This document shows, piece after piece, positions 1-9,329 of a stretch of DNA of 64,000 bases. The position numbers and the translations under genes were made by a program. The notes under the pieces are model-generated. The model made no database searches, was not told the origin of the DNA, and saw nothing but the letters and a program-made list of their open reading frames with translations. The stretch spans positions 1,260,501 through 1,324,500 of the forward strand of contig NZ_CP121647.1 of NCBI RefSeq assembly GCF_029714305.1, given 5' to 3'. Every line of letters starts with the position of its first letter. Position 1 is the first letter of the stretch. The DNA comes from Bradyrhizobium sp. CB3481 (GTDB lineage Bacteria; Pseudomonadota; Alphaproteobacteria; Rhizobiales; Xanthobacteraceae).

Positions 1-134
1 AGCATATATTTGTACCGCCCGACGCCGACGCCGAAACTATGGAAAAGCTGCGGCTTAAGGTAGAAGCTTTACTGAACGAAGCGACTCGCCGCGCCTATGC
101 GGCGGTCGGTCGTCCGGAGGCCGCTCTTGGCTAA
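1..134 (+). CDS. DUF374-type lysophospholipid acyltransferase-like protein, C-terminal end only
   Basis: An open frame enters from the left edge and stops at TAA 132-134; 43 residues remain, rich in Glu, Arg and Ala (it contains METMEK-like and RRAYAAVGRP text). The fragment has no catalytic motif, so the name rests on context: in Bradyrhizobium and relatives a DUF374 acyltransferase-like protein lies directly upstream of waaA. The next gene starts inside its last codons, which suggests translational coupling in a lipid A/envelope operon. It is cut by the window, not broken. Confidence 0.6.
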   Translation, partial: HIFVPPDADAETMEKLRLKVEALLNEATRRAYAAVGRPEAALG

Positions 135-1431
135 CACGCTGCCGATGACGCTGCGCGTCTACCGGAAACTGTCGTCCGCGATGGTGCCGTTGTCGCCTGC
201 GGTGATCAGTCGGCGGCTGAAACTCGGCAAGGAAGATCCCGCAAGGATCGGCGAACGCCGCGGCCTGAGCACCGATGCGCGCCCCGCGGGGCCCCTGGTG
301 TGGATCCACGGCGCCAGTGTCGGCGAGGTGCTGGCGGCGGCGGCGCTGATCGAGCGGCTGCGCGCGCTCAATCTGCGCATCCTGTTGACCTCGGGTACGG
401 TGACGTCGGCGGCGATCGTCGCCAAGCGCTTTCCACCTGATGTCATCCATCAATACGTGCCCTACGACTCGCCGCGTTACGTCGCGCGCTTCCTCGATCA
501 CTGGCGGCCTTCGCTCGCATTGTTCATCGAATCCGACCTGTGGCCGAACCTGATCCTGTCGAGCGCGGCGCGGCGGCTGCCGATGGTGCTGATCAACGGG
601 CGGATGTCGCAGCGCTCGTTTCCGCGTTGGCAGCGGGTGCAGGGCACCATCTCGGCGCTGCTCGACAAGTTCGACGTTTGCCTGGCGCAGTCGCAGACCG
701 ATGCGGACCGCTTCAGGACGCTCGGCTGTGCCAACGTAGTTGTCACGGGAAACCTCAAGCTCGATGTTCCCGCCCCGCCGGCCGACGGCAACAAGCTCGA
801 TATGCTGATGTCGATGACGCGCGGCCGTCCGGTCGTGGTCGCGGCCTCGACGCATCCCGGCGAGGAAGAGATCCTGACCGAGACCCACCGGACGCTCTCC
901 GGATTCTTTCCGGGGCTGCTGACCGTGATCGTGCCGCGGCATCCCGACCGCGGCGAGGCCATCGCCCGCATGATCGCCGCCTCCGGCCTTAATCCCAGCC
1001 TGCGCTCGCGCGAGGAACTGCCGACCGCCACGACCGACATCTATGTCGCCGACACCATGGGCGAACTCGGGCTGTTCTACCGGCTCGCGCCGATCGTGTT
1101 CATGGGCGGCTCGCTGGTCGAGCATGGCGGGCAGAACCCGATCGAGGCGATCAAGCTCGGCGCCTCTGTCGTGCACGGGCCGCACGTTTTCAACTTCACC
1201 GACGTCTATGACGCGCTCGACCAGGCCGGCGGCGCGCGGCGGGCCGATACGCCGGACGCGCTGGTGAAGCAGTTTGGGCAGATGCTCGCCGATCCCAGGG
1301 CGCGCGAGGCCGTACTCGCCGCCTCCGAACGCGTGGTCGGGCAGCTCGGCGGCGCGCTGGAGCGGACGCTCTCCGCGCTGGAGCCGTATCTGTTGCAATT
1401 GCGGATCGAGATGGGAGCCGCCAATGCGTGA
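127..1431 (+). CDS. waaA: 3-deoxy-D-manno-octulosonic acid (Kdo) transferase
   Basis: Inner-membrane GT30 enzyme that adds Kdo to lipid IVA in lipopolysaccharide core synthesis. The N-terminal half carries WIHGASVGEV, which includes the Glu taken as the catalytic base of the family; the C-terminal half carries the conserved stretch MGGSLVEHGGQNPIEA and then HGPHVFNF. I chose TTG 127 because a GGAGG at 116-120 lies six bases upstream, and this gives 434 residues, a normal length; an upstream ATG at 97 and an internal ATG at 145 are alternatives. It overlaps the preceding stop by 8 bases and the lpxK start by 8 bases, so waaA and lpxK are very likely co-transcribed and coupled. Confidence 0.93.
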   Translation: MANTLPMTLRVYRKLSSAMVPLSPAVISRRLKLGKEDPARIGERRGLSTDARPAGPLVWIHGASVGEVLAAAALIERLRALNLRILLTSGTVTSAAIVAKRFPPDVIHQYVPYDSPRYVARFLDHWRPSLALFIESDLWPNLILSSAARRLPMVLINGRMSQRSFPRWQRVQGTISALLDKFDVCLAQSQTDADRFRTLGCANVVVTGNLKLDVPAPPADGNKLDMLMSMTRGRPVVVAASTHPGEEEILTETHRTLSGFFPGLLTVIVPRHPDRGEAIARMIAASGLNPSLRSREELPTATTDIYVADTMGELGLFYRLAPIVFMGGSLVEHGGQNPIEAIKLGASVVHGPHVFNFTDVYDALDQAGGARRADTPDALVKQFGQMLADPRAREAVLAASERVVGQLGGALERTLSALEPYLLQLRIEMGAANA

Positions 1432-2425
1432 GCCGGGCTTCTGGCACGGCCCCGCTTCGCTCAACTCGCATCTATTGAAGCCGCTCGGTGCGCTCTACGG
1501 CGTCATCGCCGCGAGACGCCTGCAGCACCGGGGATTGAACGCCGGCATTCCCGTGCTCTGCGTCGGCAATTATCATGTCGGCGGCGCCGGCAAGACCCCG
1601 ACCGTGCTGGCGCTGGCAAAACTGCTGCGCGAGCTCGGCGAGACGCCGGTCGTGCTGAGCCGTGGCTATGGCGGCGAATTGCGCGGGCCGGTCAGGGTCG
1701 ATCCGGGCAGGCATAGGGCTTCCGATGTCGGCGATGAACCCTTGATGCTGGCGGTCCATTTGCCGGTGGTCGTCTCGCGCAAGCGCGCGGACGGCGTGCC
1801 GCTGGCGCGGTCGCGAGGCGCGACGGTGATCCTGATGGACGATGGCTTCCAGAACCCGTCGATTGTCAAGGACGCCTCCCTGATCGTGATCGACAGCGAG
1901 CGCGGCATTGGCAATGGGCAAATATTCCCGGCAGGCCCGCTGCGCGCGCCGCTGCGGCCGCAACTCGCGCGTACCGATGCACTGATCATCGTCGGCGATG
2001 GCACCGCCGCCGCCGCGGTGGCGGCCGAGATTGCAGCTCAAGGCAAGCCGGTGCTCCGCGCGCATCTGGTGCCGGATCAGGCCGTGGTGGCGCAGCTTCG
2101 CGGCCGGCGTGTGCTCGCCTTCGCCGGCATCGGCGATCCCACACGATTCTTCAATACGCTACGCGCCAGCAAAATCGACGTCGCCAGGGAGCAGGCTTTC
2201 GCCGATCATCATCCGTATTCGCAAGTCGAAATCGAAAGCCTGATCGCCGAGGCCAAACGCGACGGACTGACGCTGGTGACGACCGAAAAGGATCTGGCGC
2301 GGCTGCGCGATGTGGCGGAGCCAATCGTGCCGTTTGCGGTGACGCTAGAGTTTGACGAGCCAGTGCAGTTACGGAAGTTCGTTGCCGACCGATTGTTCAA
2401 GGCGCGCGAGAGGAAGGAGCCCTAG
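1424..2425 (+). CDS. lpxK: tetraacyldisaccharide 4'-kinase
   Basis: LpxK phosphorylates the 4' position of the lipid A disaccharide precursor at the inner membrane. The product has 333 residues, normal for the family. It shows the Walker A loop VGGAGKTPTV near residue 50 and the DDGFQ motif near residue 142, both diagnostic. The open frame extends further upstream, but ATG 1424 is preceded by GGGAG, overlaps the waaA stop and gives the usual N-terminus (REPGFWHGP). The stop TAG interleaves with the stop of the convergent DUF2093 gene. Confidence 0.94.
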   Translation: MREPGFWHGPASLNSHLLKPLGALYGVIAARRLQHRGLNAGIPVLCVGNYHVGGAGKTPTVLALAKLLRELGETPVVLSRGYGGELRGPVRVDPGRHRASDVGDEPLMLAVHLPVVVSRKRADGVPLARSRGATVILMDDGFQNPSIVKDASLIVIDSERGIGNGQIFPAGPLRAPLRPQLARTDALIIVGDGTAAAAVAAEIAAQGKPVLRAHLVPDQAVVAQLRGRRVLAFAGIGDPTRFFNTLRASKIDVAREQAFADHHPYSQVEIESLIAEAKRDGLTLVTTEKDLARLRDVAEPIVPFAVTLEFDEPVQLRKFVADRLFKARERKEP

Positions 2426-2643
2426 CCCTTCAGCGCACCGGGAAAATGCCGCTGCAGCACCGCGCTCGGGACCGAATAGGCCTCCTGCAGGTCGACGCTC
2501 CAGTATTTCAATTCGTCGAGCGGAATCCGCACGTCGGTGATCGCGCAACGCACATAGGTTCCGGGCGAGATCACGCGAAAATCGCCATCGAGATACTGCA
2601 CCTGCGCTTCGCCATGGCCCGAGGGACCGAACTTGTTGAGCAC
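2422..2643 (-). CDS. DUF2093 domain protein
   Basis: Small protein of 73 residues on the reverse strand, convergent with lpxK and overlapping its stop. It matches the short alphaproteobacterial DUF2093 family: an N-terminal NKFGPSG, then QYLDGDFRVISPGTYVRCAIT and a C-terminal acidic/aromatic part with ELKYWSVDLQEAY. The function is unknown. GTG 2643 sits seven bases after a GGAGAG and is preferred; TTG 2649 in the same frame is possible. The pairing with lpxK is common in Rhizobiales. Confidence 0.8.
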   Translation of the reverse strand: MLNKFGPSGHGEAQVQYLDGDFRVISPGTYVRCAITDVRIPLDELKYWSVDLQEAYSVPSAVLQRHFPGALKG

Positions 2644-2830
2644 CGTCAAACTCTCCGATCGGCCGCCCCGCGCGGGTTGGCCTTAAGGTGTATTTTCAAA
2701 AATGCGATCTATCATAAATAGGTCGTGCTGTCCGCCCTGGAAACCCACCGACTTGTGATGATTTTGTGCTGGGGTGCATGATAGCCTCAAATTCACTGTG
2801 CCCGCGGTGCCACAACAATCCGGCCCAAAC

Positions 2831-3670
2831 ATGCGTTTCTCGTCGGTAGCGCTATCCCTGACGCTCCTCGCGGTGCCCTGCACGGCAGGTGCCGCGCCTT
2901 TGCCGGCGCCCCAGCAGGTCGATATTCCCGCGGTCAGCCTGACCTTGCACGCGCAGCTCTACAAACCTGACGGCCTGGGACCGTTTCCCACCGTGATCGC
3001 GCTCCACGGCTGCGGGGGTCTGGGAGCGCAGTCGGAGCCGGTGCTGCCGCGCTATCGTGACTGGGCGGAGCAGTTGCTAAAGACCGGCCATGCCGTGCTG
3101 CTGCCGGACAGCTATGGCTCGCGTGAGCTCGGCCCGCAATGCCGCGTGAACATGAAGGAGCGCCGCGTGCTGGCCCGCCGCGAGCGGGTGGCCGACGTCA
3201 ATGCGTCGCGGCAATGGCTGCTGCAGCAGCCCTGGGTCGCGCGGGACCGCATCAGCCTGATCGGATGGGCCAATGGCGCCAGCGCGGTGTTGTGGGCGGT
3301 GCGCCCGCAGTCGCTGGTGCGCAGCACTGAGCCGGACTTCCGCTCGGCGATCGCATTCTATCCGGATTGCCGGATCTCATCCGGCCTAGGCTGGAGCACG
3401 CGCGTGCCGACGCTGCTGCTGATCGGCGCCAAGGACGACGTCAGTTCGCCGTCGGCCTGCCGCCAGGTGGTGGACGGAGCAAGAGGCCGCAGCGCGCTGG
3501 CGCGGATCATCGTCTATCCCGGCGCAGCCCATGATTTCGACCGTGCCAACCTTCCGCTGCGGGCGATCGCAGGCGCAGACGCCTCACTGCCCGAACGCGG
3601 TCACATCGGCACCGATGCAGAGGCGCGCAAGGACGCGCAGGAGCGCGTCACCGAGTGGCTGGCGCGCTGA
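2831..3670 (+). CDS. secreted dienelactone hydrolase family protein, nucleophile missing
   Basis: An alpha/beta-hydrolase-fold protein of 279 residues with a signal peptide (hydrophobic core followed by TAGA-APLP), so probably periplasmic. HGCGG forms the oxyanion loop. The expected acid and histidine appear in GAKDDVSSP and GAAHDFDR. At the nucleophile elbow, however, the sequence reads GWANGAS where family members have GWSNGG or a Cys, so the catalytic Ser/Cys is Ala (codon GCC at 3269-3271). It may therefore be a non-enzymatic relative or use another residue. ATG 2831 is chosen because it begins the signal peptide. The stop abuts the xseA stop. Confidence 0.8.
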   Translation: MRFSSVALSLTLLAVPCTAGAAPLPAPQQVDIPAVSLTLHAQLYKPDGLGPFPTVIALHGCGGLGAQSEPVLPRYRDWAEQLLKTGHAVLLPDSYGSRELGPQCRVNMKERRVLARRERVADVNASRQWLLQQPWVARDRISLIGWANGASAVLWAVRPQSLVRSTEPDFRSAIAFYPDCRISSGLGWSTRVPTLLLIGAKDDVSSPSACRQVVDGARGRSALARIIVYPGAAHDFDRANLPLRAIAGADASLPERGHIGTDAEARKDAQERVTEWLAR

Positions 3671-5281
3671 TCAAAAAAGGCTGCCCTGATCGACCGGCTT
3701 CGATACGCGCTTCGGCGCCGCCGGCTTGGCCTCGCGCGTCGCTGATTTGGCGGGACTTGCCGTTGCGGCCGGGCGGTCCGCATCGGCGGTAGCGCCGACA
3801 TTGCCGTCGGCGAATTCGATCGACAGACGTTCGCTCGGTCCGACCGCGGCGGCGGCATGGACGGCGCGGCCGTGCTCGTCGCGGACCAGCGCAAAGCCGC
3901 GGGCTAGCACGCCGCGATAGGACAGCGCCGACAACAACTGGCCGCAATGGGTGACGCGTGCGTCGAACCGCTGCAGGGTGGTCAGAAGCGCGCGGCGGGC
4001 ACGCTCAGCCAGCCGCTGGGTTCGTTCGCGCTCGCGCGCAATGGTGTTGCGCTGCGCCTGGGCGTTGGAGAGCTTCGAGGCCTTGAGCCTGACCTCGAGC
4101 CCCATGAAGCGTTCGCGCCGGTGGCGCAGCAGGGCGCGGGCGGAGAGGCGGATGCGTTCGCCAGCTACGGTGAGGCGGTGGTTGGCCTGCGCGACCTGCC
4201 CATGCAGCACCCTCAGCGTCAGCCCGGCGCTTACTTGCGAGAACCGGCGGTGATGGGCGTGGGTATTGGCCTTCAGACCGCGGGGCAGGGCGGCGCCGAG
4301 GTGGTCGAGCCGCTGCCGGGGGATCGCGAGCAGTTCGCTCAGGCTCGGCAGCGCACGGGCGGCGGCGCGCAATTCATTGCGACGGCTCTCCTGGCCGCGC
4401 TGCCAGCACAGCATCGTGCGTCGTGCGAGGCTCTCGACCTCGGCGAACAATTCGCTGCGCACCGGAACGGCCATTTCGGCGGCGGCCGTCGGCGTCGGCG
4501 CGCGCTTGTCGGCGGCGAAATCGATCAACGTGATGTCGGTCTCATGGCCGACGGCGGAGATCAGCGGGATCACGCTGTCCGCGGCAGCGCGAACCACGAT
4601 TTCCTCGTTGAACGACCATAGATCTTCCAGCGAGCCGCCGCCGCGCGCGACGATCAACAGATCGGGCCGCGGGATGCGCCCGCCTTCCGGCAGCGCATTG
4701 AAGCCGCGGATGGCGGCGGCGACCTGCTCGGCCGAGCCTTCGCCCTGCACCTTCACCGGCCACACCAGCACGCGGCGGGGAAACCGGTCCCGCAGGCGGT
4801 GCAGGATGTCGCGAATCACCGCGCCGGTCGGCGAGGTAACCACGCCGATCACTTCCGGCAGCCAGGGCAGCAGCTGCTTGCGCGCCTCGTCGAACAGGCC
4901 CTCGGCAGCGAGCTTCTTCTTACGCTCCTCCATCAGCGCCATCAGCGCGCCGATGCCGGCCGGCTCGAGCTGGTCGATGACGATCTGGTATTTTGAAGAG
5001 TTCGGATAGGTCGTGAGCTTGCCGGTAGCGATGACCTCGAGCCCTTCCTGCGGCTTGAAGCGCATCCGGGCGTGGACGAATTTCCAGACCACCGCCTCGA
5101 TCTTGGCGCTCTCGTCCTTGAGCGCGAAATAGCAGTGCCCCGAGGAGTGCGGACCCCGGAAGCCGGAGATCTCGCCGCGGACGCGGACATGACCAAAGCG
5201 GTCCTCCACCGTCCGCTTCAAGGCGGAGGAGAGCTCCGAGACGGTGAATTCGGGCGCGTTGGCAAGCGGTTCAGCGGGCAT
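3671..5281 (-). CDS. xseA: exodeoxyribonuclease VII large subunit
   Basis: Large subunit of ExoVII, which degrades single-stranded DNA with XseB. An N-terminal OB-fold (about residues 10-110; starts [16 protein letters not shown]) is followed by the catalytic domain with [34 protein letters not shown] and [14 protein letters not shown], then a long Arg/Ala-rich coiled-coil region, and it ends in VDQGSLF. The length is 536 residues, at the long end of the family because of an Ala/Thr/Lys-rich C-terminal stretch. The frame is open far upstream, but the ATG at 5281 gives the normal N-terminus. No xseB lies beside it in this window. Confidence 0.93.
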   Translation of the reverse strand: MPAEPLANAPEFTVSELSSALKRTVEDRFGHVRVRGEISGFRGPHSSGHCYFALKDESAKIEAVVWKFVHARMRFKPQEGLEVIATGKLTTYPNSSKYQIVIDQLEPAGIGALMALMEERKKKLAAEGLFDEARKQLLPWLPEVIGVVTSPTGAVIRDILHRLRDRFPRRVLVWPVKVQGEGSAEQVAAAIRGFNALPEGGRIPRPDLLIVARGGGSLEDLWSFNEEIVVRAAADSVIPLISAVGHETDITLIDFAADKRAPTPTAAAEMAVPVRSELFAEVESLARRTMLCWQRGQESRRNELRAAARALPSLSELLAIPRQRLDHLGAALPRGLKANTHAHHRRFSQVSAGLTLRVLHGQVAQANHRLTVAGERIRLSARALLRHRRERFMGLEVRLKASKLSNAQAQRNTIARERERTQRLAERARRALLTTLQRFDARVTHCGQLLSALSYRGVLARGFALVRDEHGRAVHAAAAVGPSERLSIEFADGNVGATADADRPAATASPAKSATREAKPAAPKRVSKPVDQGSLF

Positions 5282-5415
5282 CACAAATCGATTCGGGTGT
5301 TTGGGCTGTGTTCGCAAATTAAGGATTTCAGCCGCCTGCGCCAGCCCGGCTTGCTTTGCCGAGAACTCTGTATTATAGAGTTCTCTGTGCCGAGGCGAAG
5401 CTGAGGGAATTGGCC

Positions 5416-6420
5416 ATGTTGGAACGGCTGGTGCGGGGCGGCCTGAGGGCCCTGAAATGGGCGCTGTGCCTGATCGGCGGGCTGGCGCTGGTCGTGCTCG
5501 CGATGCTGGCCTGGCCGCTCCAGCGACCGCCGGAACTGCAGTCAATCTCGCAGACCGTGCGCGCCGTCGACCGCAGCACTATGCCGGCCCTGCAACGCTT
5601 CTCCGCCCGCGATGGTACCGAACTCGCCTATCGCCACTATCCGGCGCGCGGGCCGGCCAGCGGGCGTATCGCCATCCTCGTGCACGGCTCGTCCGGGTCG
5701 AGCGTCGCGGTCCACGCGCTGGCGGATGCGCTCGCCGCGCGCGGCGTTGCGACCTGGGCACCTGACATTCGCGGCCATGGCGGCTCCGGCACGCGCGGCG
5801 ATATCGGCTATTTCGGTCAGCTCGACGACGATCTCGCTGACCTTGTGGCGCACGTCCGCAAGACCGCGCCATCAGAGCCGCTGACGCTGCTCGGCCATTC
5901 CTCCGGCGGCGCCTTCGCGCTGCGCGCGGCGGGTTCGCCGATGCAGAGTCTGTTCGCGCGCACCGTGCTGATCGCGCCCTATCTCGGCTATGACGCGCCG
6001 GTCAATCGTCCGAATGCCGGCGGCTGGGTCAATGTCGACATTCCGCGTCTTATCGCGCTCGCGGCGCTGCGGCGGCTTGGGGTTGATTGCTGCGAGGCCC
6101 TGCCGGTACTGGCCTTCGCCGTGCCGCCGAATTCCGAGCGATTCGTGGCGACGACCTATTCGTTCCGCCTGATGCGCAATTTCACGACGCGCGGCTACCG
6201 CACCGATCTCGCGACTGCGACGCGGCCGGTCACCATCTTCGCTGGCGCGGACGACGAATTGATGCTCGCGGGCAAATATGCCGAAGCCGTCCACGCGGTG
6301 GCGCCCTCGGTCGACGTCAAGTTGATCGACGGCATCAACCACATGGCCATCGTCTCGGCGCCGAAGGCAATCGCAGCGATTGCCGATGATGTCGCCACGC
6401 GCGGCGCAGCGGGGAGCTGA
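5416..6420 (+). CDS. membrane-anchored alpha/beta hydrolase
   Basis: 334 residues. An N-terminal transmembrane segment (about residues 15-38) anchors an alpha/beta hydrolase domain of the serine hydrolase/monoacylglycerol-lipase-like type, probably facing the periplasm. It shows VHGSSGS (oxyanion), the nucleophile elbow GHSSGG, the acid in GADDELM and the histidine in GINHMAIV, so the triad is complete. ATG 5416 follows GAGGG with good spacing; the upstream ATG 5356 lacks one. It is divergent from xseA and lies two bases before the next gene, so it probably heads a four-gene run to 7802. The substrate is unknown. Confidence 0.85.
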   Translation: MLERLVRGGLRALKWALCLIGGLALVVLAMLAWPLQRPPELQSISQTVRAVDRSTMPALQRFSARDGTELAYRHYPARGPASGRIAILVHGSSGSSVAVHALADALAARGVATWAPDIRGHGGSGTRGDIGYFGQLDDDLADLVAHVRKTAPSEPLTLLGHSSGGAFALRAAGSPMQSLFARTVLIAPYLGYDAPVNRPNAGGWVNVDIPRLIALAALRRLGVDCCEALPVLAFAVPPNSERFVATTYSFRLMRNFTTRGYRTDLATATRPVTIFAGADDELMLAGKYAEAVHAVAPSVDVKLIDGINHMAIVSAPKAIAAIADDVATRGAAGS

Positions 6421-6422
6421 TC

Positions 6423-6947
6423 ATGATCGGGCATTTGACGCTTCCAGGCGCAATCCACGCCGCACTGGCGCTGCTGTGCATTGCGGCGGGGTTGGTCCAG
6501 TTCCTGCGTCCCAAGCGCGGCGCGGGCCACCGGGCGCGCGGCTACTTCTATGTCTACGCCATGCTGGTCGCCGACGGCGCGGCGATGCTGGTCTACCGGT
6601 TCAGCGGCCACTTCAGCCCGTTCCACGTCGCCGCGATCGTGAACTTCGTCTTGATCGTGCTGGCGATCGTTCCGCTGTTGCGCACACCGCGCCCGGCGAA
6701 TTGGCGGATGACCCATTATAATTTCATCGCATGGTCCTATGTTTCGCCGATATCTGCACTGGCGATCAACATCGCGGTGCGGGTGCTGCCGGCGACCACG
6801 CGGGAGCAGATCGGATTGACAGCGCTGATCTTGTCGGTTGTGACGATGACGATCGCGTACATTCTGATCGGGAAGTATCGCCCGCTGCCGGAAGCGCCAC
6901 CGCTTTCCGCTGAACTGGCCGGGCAGAGCGGGGCGCCATCATCATGA
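6423..6947 (+). CDS. DUF2306 family integral membrane protein
   Basis: 174 residues with about four to five transmembrane helices. Features fit the DUF2306 family: an HAALALLCIAAG first helix, GHRARGYFYVYAM after it, and a later NFIAWSYVSP stretch. The function is unknown; some members of such families bind haem through conserved His, and His residues are present here (GH, HFSPFH, HYN). ATG 6423 follows GGGAG and lies two bases after the hydrolase stop. Its stop overlaps the next start (ATGA), so the pair is translationally coupled. Confidence 0.75.
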   Translation: MIGHLTLPGAIHAALALLCIAAGLVQFLRPKRGAGHRARGYFYVYAMLVADGAAMLVYRFSGHFSPFHVAAIVNFVLIVLAIVPLLRTPRPANWRMTHYNFIAWSYVSPISALAINIAVRVLPATTREQIGLTALILSVVTMTIAYILIGKYRPLPEAPPLSAELAGQSGAPSS

Positions 6948-7495
6948 TCGACAGTAAGCAGGCAAGCGCCGCACTGGACGATATCAACGACGTGGTTCAG
7001 CGAGTCCGCCAGTCGCGGATCTATCAGATCGCAAGCCTCATCATTGTCACCTGGGGCGTGGTGCTGTTTGCGGCGTACATCGCCGTCTACACCTGGCCGC
7101 GTCAGGGCTACGCGATCTGGACGGTCTTCAATCTCCTGGGTGTCGTGATCACCACCGTCATGGGCATCTTCATCAATCGGCGTTCCGGCACGCCTCGTTT
7201 TCCGATCCGTTCATTGGCCACCTTCCTGCTGATCGTCGCATTTGGCGTCTTCTGCTCGATGGTGCTCGGTCATTTCGGCTCGCGCCAAATGACCGTGTTC
7301 TGGGCGCTTTATGGGATGCTGTTTTATGCAATCGCTGGCCTATGGTTCGGTTACGCCTTCATCGTGATTGCGATCTGCACGAGCGCGTTGGCATTGCTCG
7401 GCTACTACTATGCCGGCGCCGCGTACCTGTTGTGGATGGCAGTAGTGCATGGCGGCGGGTTGATCGCGGGCGGCCTCTGGATGCGTCGGATCTGA
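6944..7495 (+). CDS. integral membrane protein of unknown function
   Basis: 183 residues with about five hydrophobic helices after a polar N-terminal segment of about 30 residues. I see no catalytic or binding motif. It starts inside the stop of the DUF2306 gene (ATGA) and is followed five bases later by a winged-helix regulator. Membrane proteins with a cytosolic head paired with such small HTH proteins are common in actinobacteria and proteobacteria, where the regulator often controls its own operon. The function is not recognised. Confidence 0.7.
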   Translation: MIDSKQASAALDDINDVVQRVRQSRIYQIASLIIVTWGVVLFAAYIAVYTWPRQGYAIWTVFNLLGVVITTVMGIFINRRSGTPRFPIRSLATFLLIVAFGVFCSMVLGHFGSRQMTVFWALYGMLFYAIAGLWFGYAFIVIAICTSALALLGYYYAGAAYLLWMAVVHGGGLIAGGLWMRRI

Positions 7496-7499
7496 AGCG

Positions 7500-7802
7500 A
7501 TGGCAGAACTCGACGACATCATTCATCAGCCGCTGCGGCTGAAGATCATGGCGGCGCTCAACGCCCTGCCGGGTACGATCGGGCTGGAATTCGCCCGGCT
7601 GAAGAAGCTGACCGGGGCCACCGACGGCAATCTCGGCGCCCATATCGAGACCCTGTCGAAGGCGGGCTATGTTGCCGTGGAAAAGGCCTTTGTCGGCAAG
7701 AAGCCGCAGACCACGGTAACCGCGACCGCCGCCGGGCGGGCTGCTTTCGCCCGCCATGTTGCGACGCTGCAGGAGATCATCGCCGCTTCCGGCGCCAAAT
7801 AG
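7500..7802 (+). CDS. small winged-helix transcriptional regulator
   Basis: 100 residues forming a single winged-helix domain of the MarR/ArsR-like HTH_34 type: LRLKIMAALN for helix 1, GLEFARLKKLTGATDGNLGAHIETLSKAGYV for the helix-turn-helix, then a wing with KKPQTTVTATAAGRAAF. Proteins of this group often repress the adjacent membrane-protein operon. It begins four bases after the preceding stop, the last gene of the 5416-7802 run. No operator was identified. Confidence 0.82.
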   Translation: MAELDDIIHQPLRLKIMAALNALPGTIGLEFARLKKLTGATDGNLGAHIETLSKAGYVAVEKAFVGKKPQTTVTATAAGRAAFARHVATLQEIIAASGAK

Positions 7803-7807
7803 CGACC

Positions 7808-7850
7808 GCCATTCCGGGGCGATGCGGAGCATCGAACCCGGGATGACGGC
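7808..7850. repeat. short palindromic intergenic repeat
   Basis: A near-perfect inverted repeat with outer arms GCCATTCCGGG and CCCGGGATGACGGC around an inner hairpin CGATGC-gga-GCATCG. It lies just after a gene stop and could fold in RNA, like other bradyrhizobial REP-type elements in this window. Confidence 0.7.
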
Positions 7851-7925
7851 TGTTGATATCCCCTTGCGGCGAGGGGGCGTTTTGTGCGACCGAAGCCGAA
7901 TCTCACCCCACATCTGGCTCCTATC

Positions 7926-9203
7926 ATGAACATTCTCTTGCTCGGTTCCGGCGGCCGCGAACACGCTCTCGCATGGAAGATCGCCGCTTCCCCGCTGCTC
8001 ACCAAATTGTGGTGCGCCCCCGGCAATGCCGGCATCGCGCGCGAGGCCGAATGCGTCGCGCTCGATGCCGCCGATCATCCTGCGGTGATTGAGTTCTGCA
8101 AGAACAACGCCGTCGATCTCGTCGTGGTCGGCCCCGAGACGCCGCTGGTGGCGGGCATTGTCGATGATCTCGCCGCGGCCGGCATCAAGGCATTCGGGCC
8201 TCGCAAGGCGGCGGCGCAGCTCGAGGGTTCGAAGGGATTTACCAAGGATCTCTGCAGCGAGTTCAATATTCCGACGGGAGCCTACCGGCGCTTCGATAAT
8301 GCCGCCGGCGCGCTGGCTTACGTGCGCACGCAGGGCGCGCCGATTGTTGTCAAGGCGGACGGCCTGGCCGCGGGCAAGGGCGTCGTCGTGGCGAATACGC
8401 TGGCCGAAGCCGAAGCGGCAATCGCCATGATATTCGACGGCAAGTTCGGCGCGGCGGGCACCGAGGTCGTGATCGAGGAATGTCTCGTCGGCCGCGAGAT
8501 CAGCTTTTTCGCGTTGTGCGACGGCGAGACGGCGATCCAGCTCGCCACGGCGCAGGACCACAAGCGCGTGTTCGATCATGACGAGGGCCCGAACACCGGC
8601 GGTATGGGCGCCTATTCGCCGACGCCGTTCGTGACGCCTGATATTCACGATCAGATCATGTCGCGGATCATCCTGCCGACGGTCGCGGGGATGAAGCAGC
8701 GCGGCACGCCGTTCAAGGGCGTGCTCTATGCCGGCGTGATGCTGACGGAGCAGGGGCCAAAACTGTTCGAATACAACGTCCGCTTCGGCGATCCGGAGTG
8801 CCAGGTGCACATGCTGCGGATGATGTCGGACATCGTGCCGGCGTTTCTGGCGGCCTGCGACGGGGAGTTGAAGCACTTTGATCTGCGCTGGTTTCCCGAC
8901 CCGGCGCTGACCGTGGTGATGGCGGCGAAGGGCTATCCCGGCGACTACAACAAGGGCACGCAGATCGAGGGCCTGGATGAAGCTGGAAAGATTGAGGGCG
9001 TTGAAATCTTCCATGCCGGCACGGCGGCGAAGGACGGCGGCATCGTCGCCAATGGCGGCCGCGTACTGAACGTCTGCGCGATGGGCAAGACTGTGACGGA
9101 AGCGAGAGAGCGGGCCTATCAGGCTGTCGATCGCATTAAGTGGGCCGATGGTTTTTGCCGCCGTGACATCGCCTGGCAGGCGGTGGAGGCGGAGAAGGGT
9201 TGA
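7926..9203 (+). CDS. purD: phosphoribosylamine-glycine ligase (GAR synthetase)
   Basis: Second-step purine synthesis enzyme, ATP + glycine + phosphoribosylamine to GAR. 425 residues. The N-terminal domain begins [17 protein letters not shown]; the ATP-grasp domain (about 105-330) has [14 protein letters not shown] and [14 protein letters not shown]; the C-terminal part carries [14 protein letters not shown], which holds metal/ATP ligands. ATG 7926 gives the standard start. It stands alone, separated from the convergent acyl-CoA dehydrogenase by a large inverted repeat. Confidence 0.96.
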   Translation: MNILLLGSGGREHALAWKIAASPLLTKLWCAPGNAGIAREAECVALDAADHPAVIEFCKNNAVDLVVVGPETPLVAGIVDDLAAAGIKAFGPRKAAAQLEGSKGFTKDLCSEFNIPTGAYRRFDNAAGALAYVRTQGAPIVVKADGLAAGKGVVVANTLAEAEAAIAMIFDGKFGAAGTEVVIEECLVGREISFFALCDGETAIQLATAQDHKRVFDHDEGPNTGGMGAYSPTPFVTPDIHDQIMSRIILPTVAGMKQRGTPFKGVLYAGVMLTEQGPKLFEYNVRFGDPECQVHMLRMMSDIVPAFLAACDGELKHFDLRWFPDPALTVVMAAKGYPGDYNKGTQIEGLDEAGKIEGVEIFHAGTAAKDGGIVANGGRVLNVCAMGKTVTEARERAYQAVDRIKWADGFCRRDIAWQAVEAEKG

Positions 9204-9322
9204 CCGTCATTCCGGACGACGCGCCATGCGCGTCGATCCGGAATCTCGATATTGTTTAGCGCCTGCGGGCCTCATATCGAGATTCCGGGTTCGGCGCTTG
9301 TGCGCCGCCCCGAAATGACGGG
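9204..9322. repeat. large inverted repeat between convergent genes
   Basis: About 119 bases with outer arms CCGTCATTCCGG and CCGAAATGACGGG, a central pair TCTCGATAT / ATATCGAGA, and GC hairpins within each half (GACGCGCC-atg-CGCGTC; GGCGC-ttgt-GCGCC). It fills the space between purD and the acyl-CoA dehydrogenase gene and could act as a two-way transcription barrier. Confidence 0.75.
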
Positions 9323-9329
9323 TGTGGAC

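Noticed and set aside
7359..9014. A 551-codon reverse-strand frame opposite purD.
   Set aside because: It is an antisense shadow of purD caused by high GC; purD has all its motifs.
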